Position numbers and translations under genes: made by a program
Notes under the pieces: generated by a model
Databases searched by the model: none
What the model was told of the DNA's origin: nothing
What the model saw: the letters and a program-made list of their open reading frames with translations, nothing else
Shown here: piece after piece, positions 30,313-41,288 of the stretch
Layout of the letters: every line of letters begins with the position of its first letter
How positions within the stretch are numbered: the first letter of the stretch is position 1
From: Prorocentrum cordatum
Taxonomy: Eukaryota; Sar; Dinophyceae; Prorocentrales; Prorocentraceae
NCBI GenBank assembly: GCA_963575745.1
Contig: CAUYUJ010014190.1
Location: forward strand, 271,264-335,263
Direction of reading: 5' to 3'
DNA: 64,000 nucleotides

Positions 30313-32354
30313 ATTGTTGTCCACTTCTGGCGCGCTCCTTCGATCTAAGCCTCAAGGGCCAGTTGGCGAGCCTCTGTACAAAAGAACACATCGAGGCCAC
30401 CCAGATGGGGTCCGAGTAGGTGGTGTCGGAGGATCGCGCCGCATTGACGATGCGGCTCGATGCGAAGCCCGATTTTCTTTACGACGACGTCGCCGATGCA
30501 CCGCCGACGTGGCCGGTTCATCGCCGATGCATCGGCGATGCGGCGCGATCCTCTGACCCCGTGTTTTCGGACCCCAGTTTGGAGGCCTCCAAAAAAGGAT
30601 CCGTGGCGAAAAGCTTCCCCTGGGGAAGCGGTCGGCACGTCCAGGGCCGCGCGTCGGGAAAGCAGTTGAGCGATGTGTGGGCCTGTCGGTGTCGATCCGT
30701 CTTCCAGGTTCGAGTGCTCCAGGAGTCTTCGGAGATTCTCGGGTCACGCGGGGGGGGCTTTTTCCACCCGCCGCGGCCTCGTCGACGGCGCTCCGGGCAC
30801 GCCCGAGGCCCGAGCTGCAAGACCACAGGCCCCGGGGGCAGCATCGCAGGGAGGAGGAGCGGGTCACGGGCAGAGGTCCCTGGGGGGTCTGTGTGCCCGC
30901 GGCCTTCGGGCTCCATGGGGAGCCTCCGTCGGGGGCGGAAAAGAGGGGGGTGATGACTAGGGGGGGGTGGATATCATGGCGGGGGCCATGATATTTCCCC
31001 AGATTTCATGGCGCCTCTTCTGATTTCATTACGTCCCTGGCCCCCCCGCTGGGCCGCGCACATGCCGCCGGTCATGATTTGCACCCCCCTCTCTTGGACA
31101 CCCCCTTCTTGGCCGCTCCCGACTCCGCGGGCCCTGGGGGCAGTGGAGAGACAGCTCGGGATGGAGGGCTGGCCTCGGGGGGAGGCCCCCGAGTCCAGGA
31201 CCCGTTGCCCGCGCGAGCCGCTTCCTCCATGCCTCCCGGACGTCCGGCGATATTTCTCTGTGGTGTTTGTCAAGCCACGGCCCCAGAGGCCCCGACCCCT
31301 TGCCATAGGTTGCGGTGGGGGCGCTCGTGAAGGAACGTGCCCAGGAGGCTTCAGACCCTGGGGGGGTTCCTTATCGGATGAGGGCGGCGGTGATGTCCAT
31401 GGCCGATCCACGATTGGAGTTTCATTATCGGAGGTTTCCTTATCCAATGCCCCCCCCGTAGTTTCCCGCCCCAGATCAGATGTTTATGTTCCCAAGGCTC
31501 GGTACGGGCCCCAAAAGTGGCCGACAGCGAGGAAAACATCGCAGGGATCGAACTCAAAACATGGTGTCGGAGATCAGGGCTGCCTCTATGCCTTTGGGAT
31601 CGCCGCGGGGGGGGGGCTAGGTGGATAGTTTGGCGGTGTATCAGCGTATAACAGGATAGGTTTCATCTGGCCTAGCCTGGGTTATGTTACATAACTTATG
31701 TAGCACCCCGCTGTTGCGGATAAGAGTGAGGGGGTGGTCGCGAGTGGGACGACGACGACAACAGACAATAACAGGAACAATTCGCACCGCGGAGCCCCTC
31801 CTCAGCCACGCGCCCAAGGACAGTGAATGACCGTTCGGCCCCCTCACTGATAAATGGGTCACAAGTGCCCTGAGTGACGTTGCTTGCGTGGGGCAGAATT
31901 CCACACATTGGGCGGAATTCATTTAGCCTGAATATGATAACCCCTACGCCACCGAGGGCACTTGCAACCCACCTATAAGCCAGGTTGGGCCATACGTGTA
32001 TAAATCTATCTGTGTACACATATGTATGTATGACGCCGCGCCGTTTGTTCCGACGCGCGGCCCTACGTCTTGGGGATCTCGCCGCGGCCACCAGGACAAA
32101 CGCTGTCTCTGACGCGGTGTGCCTGCCATGGGGTTTGCCGCGGTGCCGGCTGCGTCTGCTTGGGCGCGGGGCTCAGGGTGTGCCGTGGATTTGCCGCGGT
32201 GTCGGCCAGGTCCACTTGGGCGCGTTCAAAACAAGCGGCGCGGCGACACGTCTGCATATACAGATATGCATACGATATACGCATAGATGCATACAACCCA
32301 CTCAGGCATTCGCCCCTTGGCAACTCAGCACCCTCCGCAGTGAGCCCGGTGCAG
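30313..32354 (+). other. Intron F-G, remaining part
   Basis: GA...AG intron of 2,316 bp in total. The 11-mer ggtgcaggagc lies at both junctions (30032-30042, 32348-32358). The interior has a small palindrome atatcatggc/gccatgatat (near 30970-31000), a cgatgcatcggcgatgc block and ordinary sequence. No other gene recognised. Confidence 0.45.
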
Positions 32355-32492
32355 GAGCGCGCCTGCGAGCTGCTAGCTGTGCTGGCGGAGGCCGGAGGGC
32401 CCGCCGCGGCCGCGGAGCTGTCGGCGTGCAGCGCCGCCGAGGTCACGGTGGCATGCCTGGCCCACTTCGGCCGGCGGGCGGACGTGGCTGCG
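32355..32492 (+). CDS. Armadillo-like gene, exon G
   Basis: 138 nt, phase 0: ERACELLAVLAEAGGPAAAA, ELSACSAAEVTVACLAHFGR, RADVAA. Starts in the duplicated gtgcag|gagc junction. The end is placed at a GC donor (gccatcggg) because GGCC is shared with the start of exon H and phase is kept. Other ends within 15 nt are possible. Confidence 0.55.
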
Positions 32493-32520
32493 GCCATCGG
32501 GCGTTGCGCAATGGGGGGCG

Positions 32521-32604
32521 ATAATTCATCATCAGCGTCATCATCATAATCAGCATCATCATAATCACCATCACCATCACCATCACCATCACCATCACCA
32601 TCAC

Positions 32605-32656
<52 letters not shown>

Positions 32657-32663
32657 GTCATCG

Positions 32664-32714
<51 letters not shown>

Positions 32715-33060
32715 CCATCACCATCACCATCACCATCACCCTTACCATCAGCAGCAGCAGCGGCATCCTCATTATCACCAGCACCATCACCGTCATCACC
32801 CATCATCATCAACAGCAGCATCGCCATCATCATCAGCAGCATCATCATCAACATCATCATCACCATCAGCATCAACATTATCAGCTTTATCACCGTCATC
32901 CATCACCATTACCATCCCGTCACCCACTATTCATCATCAAGCTTTCATCATCATCGTCATCATCATCAGCACCATCACCATCATCATCATCATCATCATC
33001 ATCATCATGATCATCATCATCAGCAGCAGCAGCAGCAGCATCATCATCATCATCATCATT

Positions 33061-33092
<32 letters not shown>

Positions 33093-33095
33093 ATT
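32521..33095 (+). repeat. (CAT)n microsatellite
   Basis: CATCAC/CATCAT array in intron G-H, with CAG islands. Confidence 0.95.
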
Positions 33096-33117
33096 CGTGT
33101 TTGCCACCGATTCTTTT

Positions 33118-33290
33118 TCTGGACCGAGCGAGCCAGTGAGATTGCAGGGGGGCTCTCAAGCACTCACGGGCGGCCCTGAGGACGTTGTAGTACTTCTGGC
33201 TCGGATGCGGGCTTCAGCATGCTGGAGACGTGGAGATGGAGCAGCCGGGCAATCATCTCTAACGTCACCGCGACCAGGGTACCCACAGGT
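33118..33290 (+). repeat. Dispersed repeat family D6, copy 1
   Basis: ggaccgagc(g/a)agccagtgag ... cactcacgggcggcc ... gcagccgggcaatcatc. Relative at 37275-37440 in the same orientation. Confidence 0.65.
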
Positions 33291-33643
33291 GTGCGTACGG
33301 ATCAACCCTCTCACGTTCCATATCTCTTTTCAGGCTTGTTAGGCCTGTAGCTATCCATGTCAGCCCGTCGCTTGGTGTGGCCATCTCCAACGCGGGCCAG
33401 TGCAGGGGCCTCATCTCATGTCGAACCGTGGTTCGTTTTTCTTCGCAGTGCCTGGTTTTGGGCGCCTCGATGAGTACCAGCCTGCGGCGCCAGACCAGGC
33501 TCTGCCTGACGATGGATGTTCCTAGCCTTCTCAGCAGGCGGTGGTCGAAGCTCTCTCCAGGGTGTGGCACCCGCGGGGGCATCGCGGCTGCCGCAGGGAT
33601 GCCGTCCGTGCCGAGGTCCTCACAGTCACCCACGTCTGCATGG

Positions 33644-33846
33644 CTCGGGCCGGGCGAAAGGGGGGGGATTGGGAAAGGGGGGGGTTACGAAATTTGCTGC
33701 ATGCAGCTGGTTTCGGCCCCACCGAGGGGCCCATTCCTCGACACATGGCCGCCTCCGGCGCCGGGAGGCGCCGGGCAAAAATCAGCTGCGCGAGCTGAGT
33801 CTCAAAAACCCCCCCTTTGTTATCCCCCCCTTTCGCCCGACCCGAG
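33644..33846. repeat. MITE with 3-bp TGG duplication
   Basis: Ends ctcgggccgggcgaaagggg and (complement) ctcgggtcgggcgaaagggg. TGG on both sides (33641-33643, 33847-33849). Size 203 bp. Confidence 0.75.
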
Positions 33847-33945
33847 TGGTGGTGAGCAGGCGCTCTGGCTCGCCCGGCGGGTGCTCCCGGAGCCACGCCG
33901 GGTCCGCAACGTTTGGCGGGCGCCACCGCTCTAGGCACTCCCTCC

Positions 33946-34044
33946 TCCTCCTCCTCCTACTCCTCCTCCTCCTCCTCCTCCTCCTCCTCCTCCTCCTCCT
34001 CCTCCTCCTCCTCCTCCTCCTCCTCCTCCTCCTCCTCCTCCTCC
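33946..34044 (+). repeat. (CTC)n microsatellite
   Basis: Almost perfect CTC repeat. Confidence 0.95.
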
Positions 34045-34046
34045 AG

Positions 34047-34425
34047 GGTGGGGCCCGTTTCCCTCAGGCATTGCTCTGCACAGCCAGCTGCGGAGTCCGC
34101 TTCACCAGTGGTGCATGGGCCATCGGATTCTTGCGCGGGCTCGGGCGCTGCCGTCGACCCAGGTGCTGGAGCGGCCCTTGCAATAGCTGAGTTTCGAGGC
34201 CGAGCCGAGAAGGAGGCAGTGCACGCTGCGGAGTGCGTGGTGCAGGCTGGCGAGGACGCGACCAAGGTGTGGACCGCTCAGCTAGCGGAGGGAGCTGCAG
34301 GCTCGCATCCTGAGCGATATACTGCGAAGGACCCCGAGAGGGCGGTGCAGCTGGCATTCTCAAGAGAGATTGGTGCTGGCCTGATGTTCTTCGCGGTCGC
34401 GGAAAGGGCTCGCGGAGGTTCTTGA
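34047..34425 (+). CDS. Hypothetical coding-like frame
   Basis: Open plus frame ending in TGA at 34425. Contains ALAIAEFRGRAEKEAVHAAE, CVVQAGEDATKVWTAQL and AVQLAFSREIGAGLMFFAVA. Varied composition, no known motif. It lies in intron G-H of the armadillo-like gene. It could be a nested gene, an exon or chance; the start is unknown because upstream is CTC repeat. Confidence 0.25.
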
Positions 34426-34829
34426 GGCGCCCCCGAGGGCGAACCTGGCCCACTGGTCTGCCTCTGCTGTTCGCGCTCGTGACGACCAGGTGCTTCAACG
34501 GCCAGGGGGGTCATGTATGCCGCAAGCTGGGCCACTGGTGTCGCCGCCGAGTCTCGGGCACCTCTTGGACGGCGTGGGCTGCATGTGGGCGCGCTGTACG
34601 GGCCGTGGCGCAGAGCCTAAAAGGCTGCATGCCACGTTGCTGTCCCCAGCGCGGACGCTGCGGGACGCGCCCGGCAGGCGTACTGGAGCGTCGCAGCCTG
34701 ACGTCGATGGCCGGGGGCGGTGCCGTCGGTCACCGAGCGCGCTCCGTTCGTCGCAAAAGTGCCAACTCGCAACCGACAGAAATAAACACATGTCTGCTTT
34801 GATCTAATTTATCGCAGATCCCCCGCAGG

Positions 34830-35340
34830 GGACCCAGGCCATTTGCGAGCACTTACTTTGCGAGCAGTGGAACGCGCTCGTCTACTCGCTGCGGCTGTGA
34901 CTGCGGTGGCCAGCTGCGCGTGCTCACGCACGGTGTCAACCAGGCGTCTGAGAGGTGTTATTCTTCGACCCTCCCAGTTCCATGTCAGCCGATCCGAGAG
35001 AAGTACCTCGAGTTTCTCCAGTCCAAGTAAGTCATGGTCCAGCGAGGCAAGCAATGTGCTGCCCGCGTGGGCTCGGACGGCTGGAGCCAAGAGTGGTGGA
35101 TCTTCTTCCTGGAACAGCTGGGGCGCGCCCTGTTGGGGGCGGCCTCAAGCACGTACGCGTGTTTCGGGGACCTCGCGGTGCAGATGCTCGGCCTGCCCAC
35201 TGGCCATCGGCGGTGCCACGTCGCCGGCAGCGGTCTCGGTGCAGTTGGCGAGCGAGGAGCTCTTAGGCTTCGCTCGCAAGCACCACTTCGAGGCTGTGGG
35301 GTTCGCGGACGTCTGCGAGCCAGGCGGCCTGGAGTGATTC
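34830..35340 (+). pseudogene. Coding-like block scattered over frames
   Basis: Protein-like pieces appear in different plus frames: TQAICEHLLCEQWNALVYSL, QPIREKYLEFLQSK, GSDGWSQEWWIFFLEQLG and LASEELLGFARKHHFEAVGF (ends TGA at 35337). Either short exons with small introns (a gtaagt lies after the second) or a decayed gene. Family unknown. Confidence 0.3.
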
Positions 35341-35694
35341 AGGTACTTGCGCGATGGTTTGGTTTTGAGTCGCAGCCTTCATGCGAAGCATTCCCCGTGC
35401 AATGGGAAACGGTTTGTTGGCAGCGGCCCGCGTGACCCTGCGAACGAAAAAATTGTTGGATGAATCCTTCCTGCACGCGGGTCAGAGATGATGGCTTTCC
35501 GTTTCCATTGCTGTTCGAAGAGCCTTGGGGAGTTTCGCCGCAGTGTCTCGCGAACCGCTGTCTTTCGTTCTCAGCCCCACGCGTGCGCCGGCCCGAGGAC
35601 GGAACGCATTTTTCGCACGCGCGGCTTGGCTTCGGGCGGTTTGCGCATGACGATGGAGTCCTCTGGGCCTTCAAAAGTCAGCACAAGTCAGGAG
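35341..35694. other. Unique sequence, no gene recognised
   Basis: No repeat or convincing exon. Confidence 0.3.
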
Positions 35695-35832
35695 GGGAAG
35701 AAACACACAGACACAATCAAGTGTCGATTCCCCGGAAAATATGGGAAATATGGGAAGTGGAGGGGAAGGCGAAGATGAAAATATTCTGATCCCTGTTATT
35801 TGTGTTTATTTATGTGTGTGTCCCAGGGGCCC
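35695..35832 (+). repeat. Dispersed repeat family D1, copy 2
   Basis: ccccggaaaatatgggaaat ... tgtgtgtcccaggggccc, as in 1412-1556. Confidence 0.6.
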
Positions 35833-36109
35833 TTCAAAAAGTGGCAACAGTTCGTGGCTCGATCACCGAGGGCAGATTGAACGCTATCAAATTATTCCAG
35901 GGCCTGGGTTTCTCCCGCTGCCGTTGTGACATCCGCTGGCCAGCTATATGAGGCAGACTTGCCACTGGTCGTGAGGGTGGTTTGGAGCATCGTTCGCAGG
36001 CTGCCTCATATCTTGGAAGTCGAGCGTGCGCTTCTGCGATTGACGCATCCCCCTTCGATCTTTTCTGCGGGGCCTTCTCTTCATGGTTCCGGAAGGGGAT
36101 AGACCTCCT

Positions 36110-36260
36110 ACCCTGACGTGTCGATTAACGTATTGGCCGTTCTCGGTTCGCGGGAGGGCGTTGCGGCCGTCATTTTTGAGGGTCCAGGTCCGTCGGTTTC
36201 GGTCCTAGGCCGTTTTCATTAAAGAGTGGTTTACTAAAGGGAGGTTTGTCCACCGATGGT
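36110..36260 (+). repeat. Dispersed repeat family D7, copy 1
   Basis: gtcgatta.cg.attggccgtt ... gtcggtttcggtcc ... aaagggaggtttgtcc. Relative at 39545-39695 in the same orientation. Confidence 0.7.
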
Positions 36261-37640
36261 TCCGTCACGTGCAGTTCGCGTGGCACGGAGGTGCATCGAG
36301 GCATTCCTCCGCCCGCCATGCACACGGGGCAGCAGGGCGCAGGTAGCCGTCGCCTCGGAGGGAAGCGTCCCACGGTGCAGCTCCGAGCGCGGGACGACGT
36401 TCGGCGGCGCTGCGGCTCGCTCGCTTCGTCCTCGAAGAGTTCGGCGGCCCGGAAGCTCATGACGGCACAGCAGCTCGCGTACAGAAGCGATACCTTTCAC
36501 AGGCGTGGCGTAAAGTCCAGGGGGGCCAAGGACGAGGAGGAAGAACACGGGGAAAAAGAGGATGCGTCTAAGACGCCGTCCAAGATGCACCGGGCGCTCG
36601 CGAAGTCGCCATTCGACTCCAAGCTGGTCGTCGAGGAGGGTACCCACGACGAGTTTTAGAAACAGGCCGAGGTCCAGTGGCCAACGAGCCGGGCGGTGAT
36701 GGACAGCCCCGCGGACTTCATCAAATAACAGGCGCCTGGCACGACCGTCCCGAAGTTCAAGAAGAATTGCGCCTCTCTATTCTGGCGCCTCCTGGTCAAG
36801 ATGGACTGATGCGAGAGCGGGGAGTCTTTGTGAGAGGCGGTGGCAGCGTTTCCAGGGACGGGCAGCTTGACAGTTGTTGGGGTCATCTCCATTGTATTGG
36901 CCATCTTCGGGGTTGGGCTTGTTGTGGGCTGGTGATCTGCTGCCGAAGAATTGTGGTGGTCCCGTCTCGTCCCCACAACCCTGGGCATTCTCGGCAATAT
37001 CAGCAATGTCTTCGCTACTGGGGATCTTCCTTGGTTTGCGAGGTCGTGGGAAGCGTGGTCAGCTCGCGGTGGCTTGTCAGCTTTGGCGCCGGTGCTGATA
37101 TAGATTGTCCACCAGCGCCAGCTTGCAAGATTGGTCGCGTAGGCTCCGTTTGAAATCCGTTTTCTTCCTCACCCAACGGGGAGAGAAGATGTTCAACATT
37201 GGTTAGGTGTCCAGCGATTTGCGCGAATGATATGGTTACTTACGTGAACATACCCAGAGAGGGCCATGATTTTCGTGGATGCCACTTTTGTGTCCGGACC
37301 GAGCAAGCCAGTGAGTGTGCAGGGGACTCACGCATTCACGGGCGGCCATGCGGTATAGCACCTTTTTGTCAGGATTCGGGCTGCAGCGAGCTGGAGCCGT
37401 GGGGATGGACAACAGGATGCGGAAGCAGGGGAATCATCGCCAGCATCATTGTCCTCCGTTCCCTCCTCCCCATCATCTTCGTCGTCATCATCATGAGCAT
37501 CAGCCTCATCATCGAGGGTAAAAAACAGGTGCACGGTTCTTCCCCCATTTATTTCAAGGGAGGAAACACCACCCGGACCGGACAATCGGCATTTACAAAC
37601 GGCCTTGGGCGTTTCCCAAACAGCCTTGCCCTGTTCGATC
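36261..37640. other. Mostly unique sequence; one open frame to 36659
   Basis: The plus frame 36246-36659 ends SKMHRALAKSPFDSKLVVEE GTHDEF; it is varied but starts inside repeat D7, so support is weak. The second copy of D6 lies at 37275-37440. Otherwise nothing recognised. Confidence 0.25.
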
Positions 37641-37766
37641 TCTTTTGTGGGCGCGTTTACTAAACGACTTCGCGTGTCGGAGTGGTTCTTATGGGGGTGG
37701 ATTTCTTGATTTCTAGTGTCGCCCCCCCCCCCCCCCCCACACACCCCACACCAAGCGACGCCCGAG

Positions 37767-37820
37767 GCCGGCTGCTGGGCGCTGGAGGCGCTGGGGCGGC
37801 TGGGCGGCGAGTGTGCCCAG
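37767..37820 (+). CDS. Armadillo-like gene, exon H
   Basis: 54 nt, phase 0: AGCWALEALGRLGGECAQ, a textbook second helix of an armadillo repeat (GCWALxxL). Acceptor cccgag, donor GA (gagacggtc). The 9-mer gcccaggag spans both this end and the start of exon I. Confidence 0.68.
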
Positions 37821-38459
37821 GAGACGGTCGGGAGACGAGCGGCCCTGAGATCCGAACGCCCCAAAGTTTTTGGGGGCCGGTCGTTGTCGCCCGCTCCGGG
37901 GCCCAGGGGAGCCTCACAGATCGACCCGCTCCGAGAAGCGGCGCAGAGCAGCGGGGTCCTGGGCCCTGGCCGTGGTGCCTTCGTCGAGACGTCGGACGTC
38001 AGAGGGGCGACGGAATGGTTCCCAGGCTTCCAGCGTCTTCCTGACGCGCGACGGGCGGATTTTGCCACGTTTGGCCTCTGGGGGCCCTCGCTTGGCCCCG
38101 AGGATGGTGATGATGCTGCTGCTGATGCTGATGATGATGCTGAAGAGGAGGAGGAGGAGGAGGAGGAGGAGGAGGAGGAGGACGAGGAGGACGAGGAGGA
38201 GGAGGAGGAGGAGGAGGAGGAGGAGGAGGAGGAGGAGGAGGAGGAGGGGAGGGGGAGGAGGGAGGGAGGGAGGGAGGGAGGGCCAGGGAAAAGGGGTGGG
38301 TCTGGCGGGCGTCCGAGGGCCTATCCCTAAGACTGTCCTCGCTTCTTGCTCGCCCATCTTAGGGATCGGCATCAGTTCGAGGCTGGTCAAGGCATGCCTC
38401 CCCGGGAAGGCCCCCCTCCGAGAGCCCGCGCCCGCCCGGCGCGCGGGAGATCCGCCCAG
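37821..38459 (+). other. Intron H-I with 9-bp boundary duplication
   Basis: GA...AG, 639 bp. gcccaggag at 37815-37823 and 38454-38462. Interior: (GGA)n at 38145-38245 and a ggga tandem. No gene. Confidence 0.5.
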
Positions 38460-38528
38460 GAGGCGCGGGAGGCGGGCGCGGCGGAGGCGCTGCTGCACGC
38501 CCTCGTCGAGCACCGCGGGTCGGCCGAG
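38460..38528 (+). CDS. Armadillo-like gene, exon I
   Basis: 69 nt, phase 0: EAREAGAAEALLHALVEHRG then SAE. Repeat core. Acceptor cgcccag, donor GC (gctgacggg), which is the first base of the inverted-repeat intron. Confidence 0.68.
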
Positions 38529-38786
38529 GCTGACGGGCCTGTTGTCCACCACCCCCACCACCACCACCATAAGTTGGGGGGGGAGGAGGTCCTCCTCCTC
38601 CTCCTCCTCCTCCTCCTCCTCCTCCTCCTCCTCCTCCTCCTCCTCCTCCTCGTCCGCCTCCTCCTCCTCCTCCTCCGCCTCCTCCACTTCCTCCACCTCC
38701 TCCTCCGCCTCCTCCTCTTCCTCCTCCTCCTCCTCCTTGCCCCCTCCAACTCATGGTCGTGGTGGTGGACAGCAGGCCCATCAGAG
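38529..38786 (+). mobile_element. Introner-like intron I-J (258 bp)
   Basis: GC...AG. Left end ctgacgggcctgttgtccac and right end (complement) ctgatgggcctgctgtccac are inverted repeats of about 39 bp reaching ACCATRAGTTGG. The core is (CTC)n. GAGG is at both junctions (38526-38529, 38784-38787). Both ends align with the intron at 29707-29861. Confidence 0.78.
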
Positions 38787-38861
38787 GTGGAGGACGCGGC
38801 CTGCCGCGGCCTGCGGGCGGCGCTCCGCGGCGGCGGGGGAGCGCCGGAGGGCGCGGCTGAG
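38787..38861 (+). CDS. Armadillo-like gene, exon J
   Basis: 75 nt, phase 0: VEDAACRGLRAALRGGGGAP then EGAAE. Joined to exon I it reads HRGSAE-VEDAACRGLRAAL, an uninterrupted repeat. Donor GC (gcccgtcgg). The first intron bases resemble the 3' end of the introner at 29861. Exons may be missing before exon K. Confidence 0.62.
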
Positions 38862-38928
38862 GCCCGTCGGAGGGGGCCAGGCTCGGCTTCGCGCAGGAGA
38901 GCGGAGGAGGATGAGATCTCGGTGGAGG

Positions 38929-39058
38929 AGGAGAAGGAGGAGGAGGAGGAGGAGGAGGAGGAGGAGGAGGAGGAGGAGGAGGAGGAGGAGGAGGAGGAGG
39001 AGCAGGAGGAGGAGGAGGAGGAGGAGGAGGAGGAGGAGGGGGGTGGAGGAGGAGAAAG
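38929..39058 (+). repeat. (GGA)n microsatellite
   Basis: Purine array just inside intron J-K. Confidence 0.92.
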
Positions 39059-40074
39059 AGGAGGAAGTCTCGGCCCAGACGTGATCGCGTCGGCAAGAGG
39101 TCAGGACGGGCCGTTGTCGGCCAGTCTCGGCCCGGGGGGCGCCCCCGCGGCCAGATTGTAAGATCATGTCGTGGTAGGACTACAGGGATGCCGGGACGGT
39201 CGGTCCCTGCTCAATCCATGGGGGCGCCGTCCTGAACAAAACAGGACGTCGCTCGTCTTTGGGTGCCGCTGCTCGTCCTGGAGTGCCCTGGTCGCCACGG
39301 CCGGAGGCGACTCGAAGTTCCGGCACGGGCGCACCCCGGGAGGGGGCCCGAGAGCAGCGGCGCCGGTATCTCTGCGTCCCCCCGGAGAAGAGAGGGGTCC
39401 AGCTCGGGTCGTCGCGGCTCCTGGCGGTGTTCCTGCCGCGGGGTGCGTTCCAGCAGCCGCGTCTCGCCGGGGGGCGTGCCTGGGGTGCCCGGATCGCCCT
39501 GGGCGGCTGTCAGGGATCCGGAGTATCGGAGGCTGATCGACCTCCCCTCCCGACACGTCGATTGGCGAATTGGCCGTTTTGGGTTCGCGAGAGGGCACCG
39601 CGGCCGTCATGTTTGCGGGTCCAGGCCCGTCGGTTTCGGTCCCGGGCCGTCTTCACGAAAGGGAGGTTTACCCGAGGGAGGCTTGTCCGCCGCCGAGGTT
39701 GGGGTTCGGAGGCCGAGTGTCCCTGCAGTGGCCTGTGGTGCGCGGCGTTCGGGGCGCGCGATTGGGGGGGGGCAACGGCTCACGCAGCACCCAGGCCGCG
39801 CACGCAGCGATCGGCACGCCGCGCACCAAGGGCCACCAGTTGCCTCGCAGAGGGCCGCTCCCGCCCAGGATCGCTCCTGCGCGAAGCCGAGTCGGAGGGG
39901 CTCGATCTTTATGCCCCGCCGTCTGGTCGGCCGCGGAGCCAACAAGCTCGGCGGAAGAGGTCCGTGCAGAGACGCCGCGGCGTCCCTCGGCGGGGGGAGC
40001 CGGGGCAGGGAGGCGGGCCACAGCGGCGCCTGCCTGCCTGCAGCCCTCCTGCCTCTGTTTTGATTCGCCTGTGA
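39059..40074. other. Repeat-derived intron sequence
   Basis: Contains family D8 (39160-39225, gtggtaggactacagggatgccgggac; relative at 59670-59730), a distant D2 piece (39430-39530) and D7 copy 2 (39545-39695). No exon recognised. Confidence 0.45.
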
Positions 40075-40081
40075 TGTCGTT

Positions 40082-40140
<59 letters not shown>
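40075..40140 (+). repeat. (TCG)n microsatellite
   Basis: About 20 perfect TCG units. Just downstream, 40189-40230 reads AVAGLLDGALAL, a weak further armadillo candidate. Confidence 0.92.
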
Positions 40141-40142
<2 letters not shown>

Positions 40143-40284
40143 CTCCAACACCGAGCTCCTCGGCTGCACAGACGGCTGGGTGTACAGCGAGGCCCTGCCA
40201 GGCCGTGGCCGGGCTGCTGGATGGGGCGCTGGCGCTCAAGAGGGGAAGAAACATGCAGTGGGCATATCCTGTAAGGTGACCGTT

Positions 40285-40497
40285 TTTGTTATTCATTGTT
40301 TTGCCGATCGGCGCGGGCCCTCGCCCCCCCACCCCCTCTTCCCCTCCCCTATGGAGTAGATCTTGGCTGTTTTTGGTCGCCTGTTTCGAGCGGGTGGAGT
40401 CTCCCCCAGAAGCAGCATTCTTGCAAACAGTCGAATTCAGCAGATGTCCGGAGCCAGACCCCTCTCCACCCCCTTCCGCCCGATATCGAAACGCCGT
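40285..40497 (+). repeat. Dispersed repeat family D9, copy 1
   Basis: ggcgcgggccctcgc ... tggagtagatcttggctgtt ... atcgaaacg. Relative at 51150-51352. Confidence 0.75.
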
Positions 40498-41116
40498 ATT
40501 TAAAACACAAAGAAAACGCTGACAAGAAACCTGCCTGCCAGCGGGCCCCCACAACGAGGGTTCTGATTCCCCGATCGCCCTGCGGACCCCAGTGGAGTCG
40601 GGGCGCCCTGGGAAGCTAGCTAGAGCGTTCGCGAACAACGAGCCCCCACGATTCCGAAACGGTTGATTGCACTGATGGGGGCCTTTTTCACCTCCCGAGT
40701 AACTGGTTGGTTGGGTCTGACGGGGTTGGGCGCCCGTGGGGTGCCTCTTGGTCACCCCGTGCGTTGGATGGGCTTCCTGGGTTGTTTGACTGGTGGGCGC
40801 CCGTGGGCACCGTGGGCCAGCAGCGAGCAAAGACGGACGCGTACACGCATTCCTATGCACAGGATTTGACATAAGAGTACCGACCGCACTTCGCGAGCGC
40901 TTGTAACCTTGAAGGCGGCCTCGCGAACTGCAGAGCATCTTCAAGCACGTGGCTTGGCTCTGCGGCCGACGCTGTCCCACGAGCGCCTTGTGGGCGCCTC
41001 GTCCGCTGGCCAGCTCTGCCGGGTGTCTCGACCAGTGGGCGCCTCGTGGGGAGGGCGCCTCGTGCGATGGCCCGCGCTCAGGATGGAGGGTTTCTCCGAA
41101 GGGCTCAGGCGACCCG
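40498..41116. other. Unique sequence, no gene recognised
   Basis: Nothing supported. Confidence 0.3.
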
Positions 41117-41288
41117 TCCTCCTCCTCCTCCTCCTCCTGCTCCTCCTTCCTCCTCCTCCTCCTCCTCCTCCTCCGTATCCTCCTCCTCCTCCTCCTCCTT
41201 CTTGTCCTCCTCCTCCTCCCCCTCCTCCTCCATCTCCTCCTCCCCCTCCCCCTCCTCCACCTCCTCCTCCTCCTCCTCCTCCTACTCT
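41117..41288 (+). repeat. (CTC)n microsatellite
   Basis: CTC array with few interruptions. The same flanks (tttctccgaagggct before, gcctacggccccgggggaaa after) also bracket the arrays at 46776 and 47262. Confidence 0.9.

Noticed and set aside
40189-40230. AVAGLLDGALAL as an extra armadillo exon
   Set aside because: Too short, with no clear splice borders; mentioned only as a weak candidate.
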